The notes under the pieces were generated by a model, which was given only the letters and a program-made list of their open reading frames with translations, made no database searches and was not told where the DNA came from. From Phycisphaerales bacterium (GTDB lineage Bacteria > Planctomycetota > Phycisphaerae > Phycisphaerales > UBA1924), in contig RECY01000030.1 in NCBI GenBank assembly GCA_007693785.1, positions 16,300-80,299 of the forward strand: 64,000 bases of DNA. The letters run 5' to 3'. The position numbers were made by a program, and so were the translations under genes. Of the stretch, positions 1 to 8,537 are shown one piece after another (the stretch's first letter is position 1; each line of letters starts with the position of its first letter).

Positions 1-1
1 G

Positions 2-259
2 CTCCTGCCCGGGCATTTTTGTCGTGTGGCGGAGGTGATGAGCGGGCTCTCCGCTTCCGAGCAGGCGTCGCTGGCCGAACTGCTCGGCAAGCTCCGCCTC
101 CACCTGGAATCCACGCAGCCGGAACCGAACCGTTTTGATGCGAACCAGTTTGATGCGACCCGGGCGGAAACGAGCCGCCCGGTTTCCGAATCGGATCCAT
201 CCGGCGGCACGCCCGCCGACACCACCAGCGCCGCGGCGCACAAGGGAGACCCGCGATGA
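2..259 (+). CDS. C-terminal end of a MarR-like transcriptional regulator (partial)
   Basis: The frame is open from the left edge, so the N-terminus and DNA-binding helix are missing. The visible start LPGHFCRVAEVMSGLSASEQ, followed by a leucine-rich helix (LAELLGKLRLHLE), matches the C-terminal dimerisation helix of MarR proteins, where a late Ser/Glu pair precedes an LL-x-KL helix. After it comes a low-complexity tail rich in Asn, Asp, Thr and Pro, longer than usual for MarR. The stop TGA overlaps the ATG of the next gene (ATGA at 256-259), so it is translationally coupled to the efflux adaptor. This is a typical place for a local efflux regulator. The assignment rests on about 35 residues plus context. 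Confidence 0.55.
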   Translation, partial: LLPGHFCRVAEVMSGLSASEQASLAELLGKLRLHLESTQPEPNRFDANQFDATRAETSRPVSESDPSGGTPADTTSAAAHKGDPR

Positions 260-1434
260 ACGCCAAAGAACACCTGTGGGCCCGCGCACTGGCGGCGTGC
301 GCGCTCGTGCTGATCCCCGTCGCTCAGGTCCGGGCGCAGAACGGGCCCCCGCCGCAGACCGTGCGCGTGGATCTTGTGCGTGTCGAGCCTGTGGAGCAGT
401 GGCGCCCGGTGACGGGCGAGCTGCGCCCGGCCCGTCGCGCGTTGCTCGCCGCCGAGGAGGAGGGGCTGATCGTCGAGCTCGGCGTCCGCGAGGGGGAGAC
501 GGTGGCGGCCGGTTCGATCATCGCGAGCCTGCGCGACGATCAGGCGCGGATCGAGGTCTTGCGGACGCGAGCGCGTGCGGCCGCGGCTTCAGGGCTGATC
601 GTGCAGCGCGAGGCCGAGCTCGCCGAGTTCCGCCTCGACCTGGAACGCCTGAAGGAATTGCTGGAGCGCGGTTCGGCGGCTCAGACGGAGCTGGACCGTG
701 CCTCGACCCTTGTGAAGTCGGCCGAGGCGATGCTGGTGCAGGCGCAGGCGGGTTTGGAGGCCGATCAGGCCGAGCTCGCCCAGGCCGAGCGTCGCCTGAG
801 CGACATGCGCCTGCGTGCGCCGTTCGACGGGGTGGTGGTCTCGCGTCGGACCGAGCTCGGGCAGTGGATCAGCCGGGGCGACGCGGTGGTCGAGCTGGTC
901 TCGCTGACCGACATCGAGGCGTGGATCGACGTGCCGGAACGGTACATCGATCGCTTGCGGGACGAGTCGGTTCAGGTGCGTGTGCGTGTGACCGCTCTCG
1001 GTGTCGAGGTGGAGGCGCCGGTGACGGGTGTGGTGCCGGAGGTGGACGCGCTGAGCCGCCTGTTCCCGGTGCGTGTCGCAATGGCAAACGAGGACGGGCG
1101 TCTGAAGCCCGGGATGAGCGTGACGGGGATGGTCCCGACGGGCGAGCGTGGCGAGAGCATGCTCTTGCACAAGGACGCAATCATGCGCGACGACGTCGGC
1201 GCGTACGTGTACTTCGCCGCGGGGATGCCCGGTGAAGAGGTCGCGGCGGTCGCGCGGGTCGAGGTGCTCTTCGCGGTCGGTGCAGAGTACGTCGCCGTCC
1301 GCGCCCCGCAACTCGAGCACGGGGTGCGGGTCGTGGTCGAGGGCAACGAGCGGATGGGTTTCCCGGGGCGCCCGCTGATCATCCAGAACCCGCCCGCCGG
1401 CGGCGCGGGCGGGCGGGTCGACCAGCCGGGCTGA
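256..1434 (+). CDS. RND efflux periplasmic adaptor subunit (HlyD/MexA type)
   Basis: This 392-residue protein is the membrane-fusion component that links an inner-membrane RND pump to an outer-membrane channel. Residues 1-28 form a signal peptide ending in QVRAQ. A half-lipoyl motif follows (ALLAAEEEGLIVELGVREGE), then an alpha-helical hairpin rich in Glu and Leu (about 105-180). The second half-lipoyl region has RAPFDGVVVSRRTELGQWI, and a beta-barrel domain follows. No lipobox Cys is visible. It overlaps the regulator stop by four bases and lies 111 bp upstream of the permease, so the three probably form one operon. The exported substrate cannot be read from the sequence. Confidence 0.9.
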   Translation: MNAKEHLWARALAACALVLIPVAQVRAQNGPPPQTVRVDLVRVEPVEQWRPVTGELRPARRALLAAEEEGLIVELGVREGETVAAGSIIASLRDDQARIEVLRTRARAAAASGLIVQREAELAEFRLDLERLKELLERGSAAQTELDRASTLVKSAEAMLVQAQAGLEADQAELAQAERRLSDMRLRAPFDGVVVSRRTELGQWISRGDAVVELVSLTDIEAWIDVPERYIDRLRDESVQVRVRVTALGVEVEAPVTGVVPEVDALSRLFPVRVAMANEDGRLKPGMSVTGMVPTGERGESMLLHKDAIMRDDVGAYVYFAAGMPGEEVAAVARVEVLFAVGAEYVAVRAPQLEHGVRVVVEGNERMGFPGRPLIIQNPPAGGAGGRVDQPG

Positions 1435-1545
1435 ACGCCGGGACGGATGACGGACCGCTCGTGAGGGTCTGTGCATGAGGGGCGGGGTTTCGCGTGAGGG
1501 TTGGGCGGGCACGGGGGCGTGCCGCGACGTGAAAGGTTGACGCGT

Positions 1546-4500
1546 ATGGACGTTGTGAAGCTGTCGATCTCCAAGCCCGTGGGCGTGACGGTCGGCGTGC
1601 TGCTGCTGGTGATGTTCGGGCTGATCGGGCTCACCGCGATCCCGATCCAGCTCACCCCGACGGTCGATCGCCCGATCATCACCGTCGAGACCGACTGGCC
1701 CGGGCGCACGCCCGAAGAGGTCGTCGACGAGATCACCAAGGAGCAGGAAAAGCAGATCAAAAACGTCAGCAACCTGAAGCGGATGGTCTCCACCAGCCGC
1801 GACGGCGGTGTCACGATCACGCTCGAGTTCACGCTCGGGACCAATATCAACCGCGCGCTGCAGGAAGTCGGCGACGCGCTCCGCCAGGTGCCCGACTATC
1901 CCGAAGAGGTGACCGAGCCGAGGATCAAGGCCGCCGACGGCGCCAGCGAGAACGCGATCGCGTGGATCATCCTCGACATCGCGCCCGAGGCACGCGAGAA
2001 GCACGCCGGCTTCGACCTCACCACCCTCTTCGACGCCCTCGACCGCGAGGTCAAGCCCTTCCTCGAGCGTGTGGACGGCGTCGCGGAGATCAACATCTAC
2101 GGCGGGCGCGAACGCGAGGTCCGCGTCTACGTCGATCCGACCAAGCTCGCCAACCGCGGCCTCAACCACCTCGACATGATCGAGGCGCTCCGCAACGAGA
2201 ACCGCAACATCACCGGCGGCACGATCGCCGAGGGCAAACGCGACTACCGCGTCCGCGTGACCGGGCAGTACGAGGAGCCGCGGGAGATCCTCGACACCAT
2301 CATCGCCTATCGCGACGGGCGCCCCGTGTTCGTCCGTGACGTCGCGACCGTCGAGCTCGGGCACCAGAAACGACGCGGCTTTGTACGCACCCAGGGCGTC
2401 CCCGCGATCGCGATCAACGCCATCCGCCAGCAGAACGCCAACGTTGTGCAGGTCATGGAGGAGCTCCGCGAGCGTCTCGACGAGGTCCGCGCCGACATCC
2501 TGCCCAACATCGCCCCCGGCGTCGGGCCCGATCTCCGCCTCACCCAGGTCTACGACGAAACGATCTACATCGATTCCTCGATCAGGCTCGTGACGCAGAA
2601 CCTCTGGGTCGGCGGCACGATTGCCGCGATCGTGCTGCTCATCTTTTTGCGATCCTTCGTCAGCACGGGCATCGTCGCGATCGCGATCCCCGTCTCGGTC
2701 ATCGGCACGTTCCTCGTCCTGCTCGCCTTCGGGCGAACGCTGAACGTCATCAGCCTCGCCGGGCTCGCCTTCGCCGTCGGCATGGTCGTGGACAACGCGA
2801 TCGTCGTGCTCGAGAACATCTACCGCAGGCTCCAGAGCGGCGAGCCGCCGATGGTCGCGGCCTACCGCGGGGGCAAGGAGGTCTGGGGCGCGATCCTCGC
2901 CTCCACGCTCACGACCGTCGCGGTCTTCGTCCCGGTCATCACGATCCAGGAAGAAGCCGGGCAGCTCTTTCGCGACATCACCCTCGCGATCGTCGCGAGC
3001 GTCTCGCTGAGCCTGTTTGTCTCGATCACCGTCATCCCCGCCGCCTGCTCGCGCTGGTTCAAGCCTGTCCGCAAAGAACGCCACGGGCGGATCCGCACGC
3101 TCTGGGAGGATCTGTTCGGCCTCGGCCCGCTCTGCGCCAGGCTCGTCCATGGGCTCGGCTCGGGCATCAAGTGGATGATCACCGGCTGGCGAGGCTGGAC
3201 GATCCGCCCGGCCGTCATCGTCACCATGATGACCGCCAGCATCACCGCCGCGATCGTCCTCGCACCGCCTCTTGACTATCTGCCCGCCGGCAACCGCAAC
3301 CTCGTCTTCGGCGGCATGCTCATCCCCCCGGGGCTCAGCATCGAGCAGCAGGAGCTGCTCGCCGAGCGGGTTGAGGCGGTCATCGCGCCCTACCAGCTCC
3401 ACGGCGGGCGCACGATGGAGGAGGTCCTCCGAGACGCCCCGCCGATCAGCAACATCTTCGACCCCACCGCGCCCACCTTCGACCCCGTTCCCATCGACAA
3501 CTTCTTCATCGCCGGCTTCCAGGGCGGCATGTTCGCCGGCGCCACCAGCGCCATCGACGAGGTCGTCATCCCCGTTGGCACCATCCTCAGCAACGCGATG
3601 AGCGGCACCAGCCCCGACGTCTTCGGCGGCGCACGACAGACCTCCCTCTTCGGCATGGGCGCCGGCGGCGGCAACACCATCGATATCGAGATCTCCGGGC
3701 CCAACCTCGCCAACGTCATCGCCGCGACCGAGATGATGTACGGCATCGCCGGGCAGAAGTACGGCTTCGGCGTCGGCGTCGCCGCCGAGCCTTCCAACTT
3801 CAACCTCCAGCAGCCCGAATACCGCGTCCGCGTCAACGACGCCGGCAGAAGACTCGGGCTCTCCACCAGCGCCGTCGGCACGGGCGTCCGCGCGCTCTTC
3901 GACGGCGCGTTCGCCGGCGAGTTCCGACTCCCCGACGACAGCGTCGATCTCGTCCTCGTCCCCACCGGCGGCCGGCTCGAATACAAGGAGCAACTCGCTT
4001 CAATCCCCATCTGGACCCCCGGCGGGCGCATCGTCCCGATGGACTCGGTCGTGGACGTGATCCCCGGGCTCGCGCCGCAGCAGATCCAGCGCGTCGAAGA
4101 GCTCCCCAGCGTGATCCTGAAGGTCACCCCGCCGCAGGGGCGCGCGCTCGAGGACGTCATGCGTGAGATCCGGCGCGAGATCATCGAGCCCGCGCGCCAG
4201 GCCGGGCTGATCGACCGCACGATGCGCGTCCGCCTCGAAGGCACGGCCGCCAAGCTCGACGAGGTGAACTCCGCCCTCTTCGGCGCCAACCCGAACCCGC
4301 CCGACGGGAGCAACGGGACCGCGGGCGGGCGAGGGGCCGCCGGGCTCTTCGGACGCGTCGCGGGCTTTGGGCTCATCGCCCTGGGCATCGGCGTTGCGGT
4401 CTACGCCGGCGTCAAGGCCGTGCGCCAGAAGAAGGTTTCGCTCGCGTACGGCGCCGCCGGCGCGATCCTGCTCGGGGGCGTTCTCGCGACGCTCACCATC

Positions 4501-5196
4501 ACCTTCGGCGACAACCCGCAGTTCATCACCGCCCGCTTCATCTGGGCGCTGGCCGTGACGTACCTGCTGATGTGCGCACTGTTCGAGAGCTTCGCCTACC
4601 CGTTCGTGATTATGTTCAGCGTGCCGCTCGCGGTCGTGGGCGGGTTTGTCGGGCTCAAGATCGTGCACGAGCTGAGTATGCGCGATCCGACCATCGCCCC
4701 GCAGCAGCTCGACGTGCTCACGATGCTCGGCTTCGTCATCCTGATCGGCGTCGTGGTGAACAACTCGATCCTGCTCGTGGACCGGGCGTTGCAACAGATG
4801 CGAGGGCACGACGGCGAGGTCGTGGGGCGGTACGACGCGATCGCCTACGCCGTGCGCACCCGGGCGCGCCCGATTCTCATGGGCACGATGACCTCGGTCG
4901 GCGGGATGTCGCCGCTGGTGCTGTTCCCGGGCGCGGGGAGCGAGATGTACCGCGGGCTCGGGTCGGTGGTGATCGGCGGCCTGCTGTGCGCGGCCGTCTT
5001 CACGCTCGTGCTGGTCCCGCTGATGTTCAGCCTGATGCTGGACATGATCAGCGGCCTCCGCCAGGCGCTCGGCATGTCGACCGACGCCGTCAGCCGACCG
5101 GAGGACGACTGGTCGCACCCGCCGACCCAGGACGCGAAGCGAACCCCCAAGCCCGACCCGAGGCCCGAGAACGGCCGAACCCCCCTCCCCGCCTGA
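1546..5196 (+). CDS. RND family multidrug efflux permease (AcrB-like)
   Basis: This is an inner-membrane proton-driven pump of 1216 residues; the family is usually about 1040. I chose ATG 1546 because GAAAGG lies 9 bases upstream and MDVVKLSISKPVGVTVGVLL is the usual RND N-terminus. TM4 carries GMVVDNAIVVLEN (about 412-424) with one of the two proton-relay acidic residues, the second being Asn. The TM10 equivalent reads GVVVNNSILLVD (about 1068), without the Lys of AcrB. The extra length is partly a hydrophobic hairpin: two helices near 939-957 and 968-985, joined by a basic RQKK loop, inserted just before TM8. It works with the adaptor upstream. No outer-membrane channel gene is next to it. 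Confidence 0.9.
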   Translation: MDVVKLSISKPVGVTVGVLLLVMFGLIGLTAIPIQLTPTVDRPIITVETDWPGRTPEEVVDEITKEQEKQIKNVSNLKRMVSTSRDGGVTITLEFTLGTNINRALQEVGDALRQVPDYPEEVTEPRIKAADGASENAIAWIILDIAPEAREKHAGFDLTTLFDALDREVKPFLERVDGVAEINIYGGREREVRVYVDPTKLANRGLNHLDMIEALRNENRNITGGTIAEGKRDYRVRVTGQYEEPREILDTIIAYRDGRPVFVRDVATVELGHQKRRGFVRTQGVPAIAINAIRQQNANVVQVMEELRERLDEVRADILPNIAPGVGPDLRLTQVYDETIYIDSSIRLVTQNLWVGGTIAAIVLLIFLRSFVSTGIVAIAIPVSVIGTFLVLLAFGRTLNVISLAGLAFAVGMVVDNAIVVLENIYRRLQSGEPPMVAAYRGGKEVWGAILASTLTTVAVFVPVITIQEEAGQLFRDITLAIVASVSLSLFVSITVIPAACSRWFKPVRKERHGRIRTLWEDLFGLGPLCARLVHGLGSGIKWMITGWRGWTIRPAVIVTMMTASITAAIVLAPPLDYLPAGNRNLVFGGMLIPPGLSIEQQELLAERVEAVIAPYQLHGGRTMEEVLRDAPPISNIFDPTAPTFDPVPIDNFFIAGFQGGMFAGATSAIDEVVIPVGTILSNAMSGTSPDVFGGARQTSLFGMGAGGGNTIDIEISGPNLANVIAATEMMYGIAGQKYGFGVGVAAEPSNFNLQQPEYRVRVNDAGRRLGLSTSAVGTGVRALFDGAFAGEFRLPDDSVDLVLVPTGGRLEYKEQLASIPIWTPGGRIVPMDSVVDVIPGLAPQQIQRVEELPSVILKVTPPQGRALEDVMREIRREIIEPARQAGLIDRTMRVRLEGTAAKLDEVNSALFGANPNPPDGSNGTAGGRGAAGLFGRVAGFGLIALGIGVAVYAGVKAVRQKKVSLAYGAAGAILLGGVLATLTITFGDNPQFITARFIWALAVTYLLMCALFESFAYPFVIMFSVPLAVVGGFVGLKIVHELSMRDPTIAPQQLDVLTMLGFVILIGVVVNNSILLVDRALQQMRGHDGEVVGRYDAIAYAVRTRARPILMGTMTSVGGMSPLVLFPGAGSEMYRGLGSVVIGGLLCAAVFTLVLVPLMFSLMLDMISGLRQALGMSTDAVSRPEDDWSHPPTQDAKRTPKPDPRPENGRTPLPA

Positions 5197-5233
5197 GCAC
5201 TCCCGTCCGAGCATTCAAGGCGCCATCCATCCT

Positions 5234-5288
5234 GCCCTCCCCCGCCCCAGCGGGGGAGGTGCCGAGCGCAGCGAGGCGGAGGGGGCTC
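5234..5288 (+). repeat. Type F GC-rich hairpin repeat, copy 1
   Basis: The unit begins with a long palindrome, arms CCTCCCCCGCC and roughly GGCGGGGGAGG, here with one loop difference (CCAG). It continues with a second partly palindromic arm, GCCGAGCGCAGCGAGGCGG, ending in AGGGGGCTC. The same unit recurs inverted at 11219-11271, 63878-63930 and 63941-63991. This copy lies between the convergent ends of the RND permease and the decarboxylase. It could act as a bidirectional terminator, but there is no T-run next to the stem. Confidence 0.8.
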
Positions 5289-5313
5289 TCCCCGCATGCC
5301 GACATCTCGCCCC

Positions 5314-6822
5314 TTACCCCGCCGCGTCATCGATCAGCGCCCACAAGTGATCCACGTCCGCCGCCTCGGTCGTCGTCGCCCCGATCGCGACCCGCGCCAG
5401 GTACGACGGCGTGCGCACGCCCCCCGCGCCCGCGACCGGCGCAACGGTGTGGGTCAGGAACGCCTCGCCGCCCGCATTGATCCGCTCGACCAGCGCCCGC
5501 GTCGCGTCATCCCCCGCGCGGCATCGGAACGTCACCAGGCTCAGCGACCGCGCCAGCGGCAGCTCGAACCGCGCATCCGCGCGCAGCCTCGCCTCCAGCC
5601 CGCGTGCGAGTTCAACGTGGTTCGCGATGTACGCCCGCAGCCCGCTCAGCCCGTAGTGGCGCAGCACGAACCAGAGCTTGAGCGCCCGGAACCGTCGCCC
5701 CAGCGGCACGTGCCAGTCTCGGTAGTCGATGACCTGCCCGCTTTCGCTCGCGGCGTTGCGCAGGTACTCGGGCGTGATCGACATCGCCTCGGTCAGCGAG
5801 CGCCGGTCGCGCGTCCAGAACAGGTCGCAGTCGAAGTTGGTCAGCAGCCACTTGTGCGGGTTGACGCAGAGGCTGTCGGCGTGCTCGATGCCGTCGAGCA
5901 TCCCGCGGTGCTCGGGGCAGACCAGGGCCGCCCCGCCCCACGCGGCGTCCGCGTGCAGCCAGGCCGGGCCGGCCGCCGGGTGCGCGTGCGTGCGCACGGC
6001 CTCGGCGATCGCCGGCACCGGGTCGAACGCGCCCGTCCCCGTCGTCCCCAGCGTCGCCGCGACAAAGACGGGCACGCGCCCGCGCGCGACGTCTTCGGCG
6101 AGCATCGAAGCGAGGGCCGACGCGTCCAGGCGCAGCCCGTCGTCGGTCGGCACGAGGCGCACCCGCGCCCGATCGCTTGCCGACCGCGCGATCCCCGCGA
6201 CCATCGCGGCCTTCACGATCGAGCTGTGGCTCTGCTCGGACGTATAGCACGTGAAGACCGGGTCAGGCCCGTCGTCGTGCTCCACGCCCATCGCGCGACG
6301 GCAGCGCGCGCGCCCCGCGACCATCGCCGCGAGCGCCCCCTCGCTCGCGGTCCCCTGGATCACGCCCCCGCCGAGGCGCCCGTCGTTGTCCGCGTCTGAG
6401 CGGAAGCAGGGCGGCAGCCCAAAGGCCTCGGCCAGCCAGTCCAGCATCCGCGTCTCGATCTCCGTGACGGCCGGCCCGGTCGACCAGAGCATGCCCTGCG
6501 CCCCGAGCCCCGCGGAGACGAGCTCGGCGAGGATCGCCGGACCGCTCGCGTTGCACGGGAAATACCCGAAAAAACGCGGGTGCTGCCAGTGCGTGAGCCC
6601 CGGGAGCACGATCGCGTCGAGGTCGCGCACGATCGCGTCCCAGTCGCCCTCAGGGGCCGCGGGCGGGGAGAGCGGGAGCTTGGCGGCCGTCTCGCCCGGC
6701 GAAACGCTCGGCGTCACCGGGCGACGCCCGACGCTCGCCATGTACGACGCCGCCCAATCGATCAGCTCGCGACCGACGCGGCGAAACTCCTCCGGCGACA
6801 TGTGCGGCACAGGCTCAGGCAT
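5314..6822 (-). CDS. Pyridoxal-phosphate-dependent amino acid decarboxylase (group II, aromatic type)
   Basis: The 502-residue protein belongs to the fold-type I group II decarboxylases (DDC/tyrosine/glutamate decarboxylase family), which remove CO2 from amino acids using PLP. The PLP lysine lies in VNPHKWLLTNFDCDLFW (Lys about 324). The N-terminal signature HPRFFGYFPCNASGPAILAE and the loop GGVIQGTASEGALAAMVAGR match aromatic-L-amino-acid decarboxylases. The frame is open further upstream, but that part translates a repeat hairpin. ATG 6822 (MPEPVPHMSPEEFRRVGREL) matches the family N-terminus and is preferred. The gene stands alone. Substrate choice between Trp, Tyr, Dopa or another amino acid is not determined. 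Confidence 0.88.
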   Translation of the reverse strand: MPEPVPHMSPEEFRRVGRELIDWAASYMASVGRRPVTPSVSPGETAAKLPLSPPAAPEGDWDAIVRDLDAIVLPGLTHWQHPRFFGYFPCNASGPAILAELVSAGLGAQGMLWSTGPAVTEIETRMLDWLAEAFGLPPCFRSDADNDGRLGGGVIQGTASEGALAAMVAGRARCRRAMGVEHDDGPDPVFTCYTSEQSHSSIVKAAMVAGIARSASDRARVRLVPTDDGLRLDASALASMLAEDVARGRVPVFVAATLGTTGTGAFDPVPAIAEAVRTHAHPAAGPAWLHADAAWGGAALVCPEHRGMLDGIEHADSLCVNPHKWLLTNFDCDLFWTRDRRSLTEAMSITPEYLRNAASESGQVIDYRDWHVPLGRRFRALKLWFVLRHYGLSGLRAYIANHVELARGLEARLRADARFELPLARSLSLVTFRCRAGDDATRALVERINAGGEAFLTHTVAPVAGAGGVRTPSYLARVAIGATTTEAADVDHLWALIDDAAG

Positions 6823-6857
6823 CGCCCAAGCGTAGCGGGAATACGGATGAGGACGCC

Positions 6858-6891
6858 GGAGCACTGACCTTGCGGACAAGGTCAGTGGCAC
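6858..6891. repeat. Type A solitary hairpin (right half only)
   Basis: This is GGAGCACTGACCTTG, loop CGGA, then CAAGGTCAGTGGCAC: a perfect 10-bp stem (ACTGACCTTG/CAAGGTCAGT). It is identical to the right arm of the complete type A elements at 9416-9562 and 62861-63004, but no left arm is present. It sits just upstream of the decarboxylase start and 27 bp from a complete type B element. Confidence 0.85.
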
Positions 6892-6918
6892 ATGCGGAGG
6901 GCGTGATCTTCCCTGTCC

Positions 6919-7060
6919 GGTGCCCCGGAAACGCGGAGCCGCTGCGGCGCAGCTTTTCCGGGCTTCCCGTTCTTTGCCTGTTCTTGGTGGAGTTCAGCAC
7001 CGTCCGCGCCCGGCATGGAAAAGCTTCGGCCGCGGACGGCCTGCGCGTTTCCATGGCACC
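6919..7060. repeat. Type B bi-hairpin repeat, copy 1
   Basis: The 142-bp element is bounded by GGTGCC and GGCACC. Its left arm folds from CCGGAAACGCGGAGCC to GCTTTTCCGG. The right arm folds from CATGGAAAAGC to GCGTTTCCATG. The central 50 bp is less conserved. Copies 2 and 3 are at 8370-8516 and 40316-40463. It fills the gap between the lipoprotein stop and the solitary type A hairpin. Confidence 0.85.
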
Positions 7061-7090
7061 GATCGCGGGAGGATTGGAAGAACACCGACC

Positions 7091-7540
7091 TCAGCCCGCG
7101 CTGGCGGCCGTCGGCTCCATCGGGCGGTACTCCGGCCCGGGGCGGAGGTGGACGTCGATCCGGCGCGCCTCGGCCGGGGGGACCAGCAGCGTGTTGTTCT
7201 TCCGACCGAAGAACGTCTTTGCCTCGTACATGTCCCACCGCATCATCGCGGGCGTCTCCGGGTTCTCCCGCTCCCGGTTCTCGTAGAACCGGAACGTCAG
7301 CTGCTGCCCGACCGGGATGTCCACGGCCCAGACGATCTCGCCCGTCCGCGTGTCGACGAGCTCGACGGTCTTCGGCGTGTGCGGCTGGGAGAGGTAGGTG
7401 TACTGATCGAGCGAGTGCAGCGAGCCGCCCGTGCGGTAGGGGCCGGCGAAGCAGCCCGCGAGCGTCGACGCCAACGCGGCCGCGATAAGGGCGGCGGCGA
7501 TCGGGGCGGTGCGGGCACGAAGGGGTCGGCGGGTCGTCAT
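7091..7540 (-). CDS. Small putative lipoprotein, function unknown
   Basis: This is a 149-residue protein with a basic N-terminus, a hydrophobic Ala/Leu stretch and the lipobox-like LAGC (Cys about 29), so it is probably a lipidated envelope protein. The frame extends upstream to 7816, but ATG 7540 is preferred because the signal peptide starts there and GGAG lies 8 bases upstream. The mature part contains TVELVDTRTGEIVWAVDIPV and a Phe/Tyr/Arg-rich stretch suggesting a small beta-sandwich. I recognise no family. The gene is divergent from ispF; the starts are 250 bp apart. Confidence 0.7.
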   Translation of the reverse strand: MTTRRPLRARTAPIAAALIAAALASTLAGCFAGPYRTGGSLHSLDQYTYLSQPHTPKTVELVDTRTGEIVWAVDIPVGQQLTFRFYENRERENPETPAMMRWDMYEAKTFFGRKNNTLLVPPAEARRIDVHLRPGPEYRPMEPTAASAG

Positions 7541-7790
7541 GCGTGGTCTCCGGTCATCTCGTCGCCGGGGCATCGCCCGGGGGTTCAGGCAGAGTGTATC
7601 GGCCCGGCGGGGCGGGGCGCGTGAGGCGGGCCCGCCGGTTCGCGGGCGTGGATTTCGGGCCGTATGCTCGCACCCGGCCAGCCAACGGGCCAGAGTCGCG
7701 GGCGTGCCGGGGTGGTACGCCCGAGAACACGCCCCGGATCGCGCCGAGCCGCCGCCCCGGAAGACTCGGCACCCCGCGAGGACCCGCCCC

Positions 7791-8339
7791 ATGACCGACG
7801 CCCCGCCGATCCGCATCGGGCACGGCTACGACCTGCACCGCCTCGAACCCCTGGACGCCCCGCCCGCGCCGTCCGCCGCGGGGAAGCCCTCGTCGGACGC
7901 GCAACCCGTGCGCCCGCTGATCCTGGGGGGTGTGCGGCTCGAGCACGACCGCGGGCCGATCGGGCATTCCGACGGGGACGCGCTCTACCACGCCGTGACG
8001 GACGCGCTGCTCGGGGCGATCGCCGAGCCGGACATCGGGCAGCTCTTTCCGGACACGGACCCGCGCCACGACGGGGCGGAGTCCCGGGTGTTCGTGGCGG
8101 AGGCGCTGCGACGCGTGCGGGCGGCCGGGTACGCGGTGGGGAACCTCGACGCGACGGTGATCCTGGAACGCCCGAAGCTCGGCGCGCACAAAGCGGCGAT
8201 GCGGGTGAACCTCGCCGAGTTGCTGGGGGTGGACATCTCGCGCGTCAACGTCAAGGGCAAGACGCACGAGCGTGTTGACGCGGTAGGAGAGGGGCGAGCG
8301 GTCGAGGTGCACGCGGTGGTGGTGCTGCAGCGGGAGTGA
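7791..8339 (+). CDS. ispF: 2-C-methyl-D-erythritol 2,4-cyclodiphosphate synthase
   Basis: IspF closes the cyclic diphosphate in the non-mevalonate isoprenoid pathway, releasing CMP. The 182-residue protein has the metal site DxH in GHGYDLHRLE (Asp14, His16), then GGVRLEHDRGPIGHSDGDAL with the third metal His. Next come DIGQLFPDTDP and the C-terminal VKGKTHERVDAVGEGRAVEV. A Pro/Ala-rich insert of about 20 residues lies between the DLHRL motif and LGGV, which makes the protein longer than the usual 155-160. ATG 7791 is used because the family N-terminus starts there, with GAGG upstream; the open frame before it is not conserved. Confidence 0.95.
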   Translation: MTDAPPIRIGHGYDLHRLEPLDAPPAPSAAGKPSSDAQPVRPLILGGVRLEHDRGPIGHSDGDALYHAVTDALLGAIAEPDIGQLFPDTDPRHDGAESRVFVAEALRRVRAAGYAVGNLDATVILERPKLGAHKAAMRVNLAELLGVDISRVNVKGKTHERVDAVGEGRAVEVHAVVVLQRE

Positions 8340-8369
8340 AGGCGGAGGGCGATTGGCGTGCGCACCTTT

Positions 8370-8516
8370 GGTGCCCCGGAAACGCGGAGCCGCCGCGGCG
8401 GAGCTTTTCCGGGTCTTACCTTCTTCATTCGCTCGATGTGTCAGTGATCGCGGTCCGTATGCCGGCATGGAAACGCTGCGCCGCCGCGGCGGTCGGCTCC
8501 GCGTTTCCATGGCACC
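8370..8516. repeat. Type B bi-hairpin repeat, copy 2
   Basis: The 147-bp element runs from GGTGCC to GGCACC between the convergent ends of ispF and the SDR gene. The left arm is nearly identical to copy 1. The right arm (ATGGAAACGC to GCGTTTCCAT) encloses a GC-rich stem of CCGCCGCGGCGG. The centre differs from the other copies, so the arms are conserved and the spacer is not. Confidence 0.85.
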
Positions 8517-8537
8517 GGACATGGTGGGCTTCTTCGC

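Noticed and set aside
589..3993. A 1134-codon minus-strand frame across the efflux operon
   Set aside because: It is antisense to the clear adaptor and RND genes and has only low-complexity Asp/Glu/Arg content.
6858..7060. A small gene between the decarboxylase and the lipoprotein
   Set aside because: The open frames there translate the type A and B repeat arms and share residues with other repeat copies rather than with proteins.
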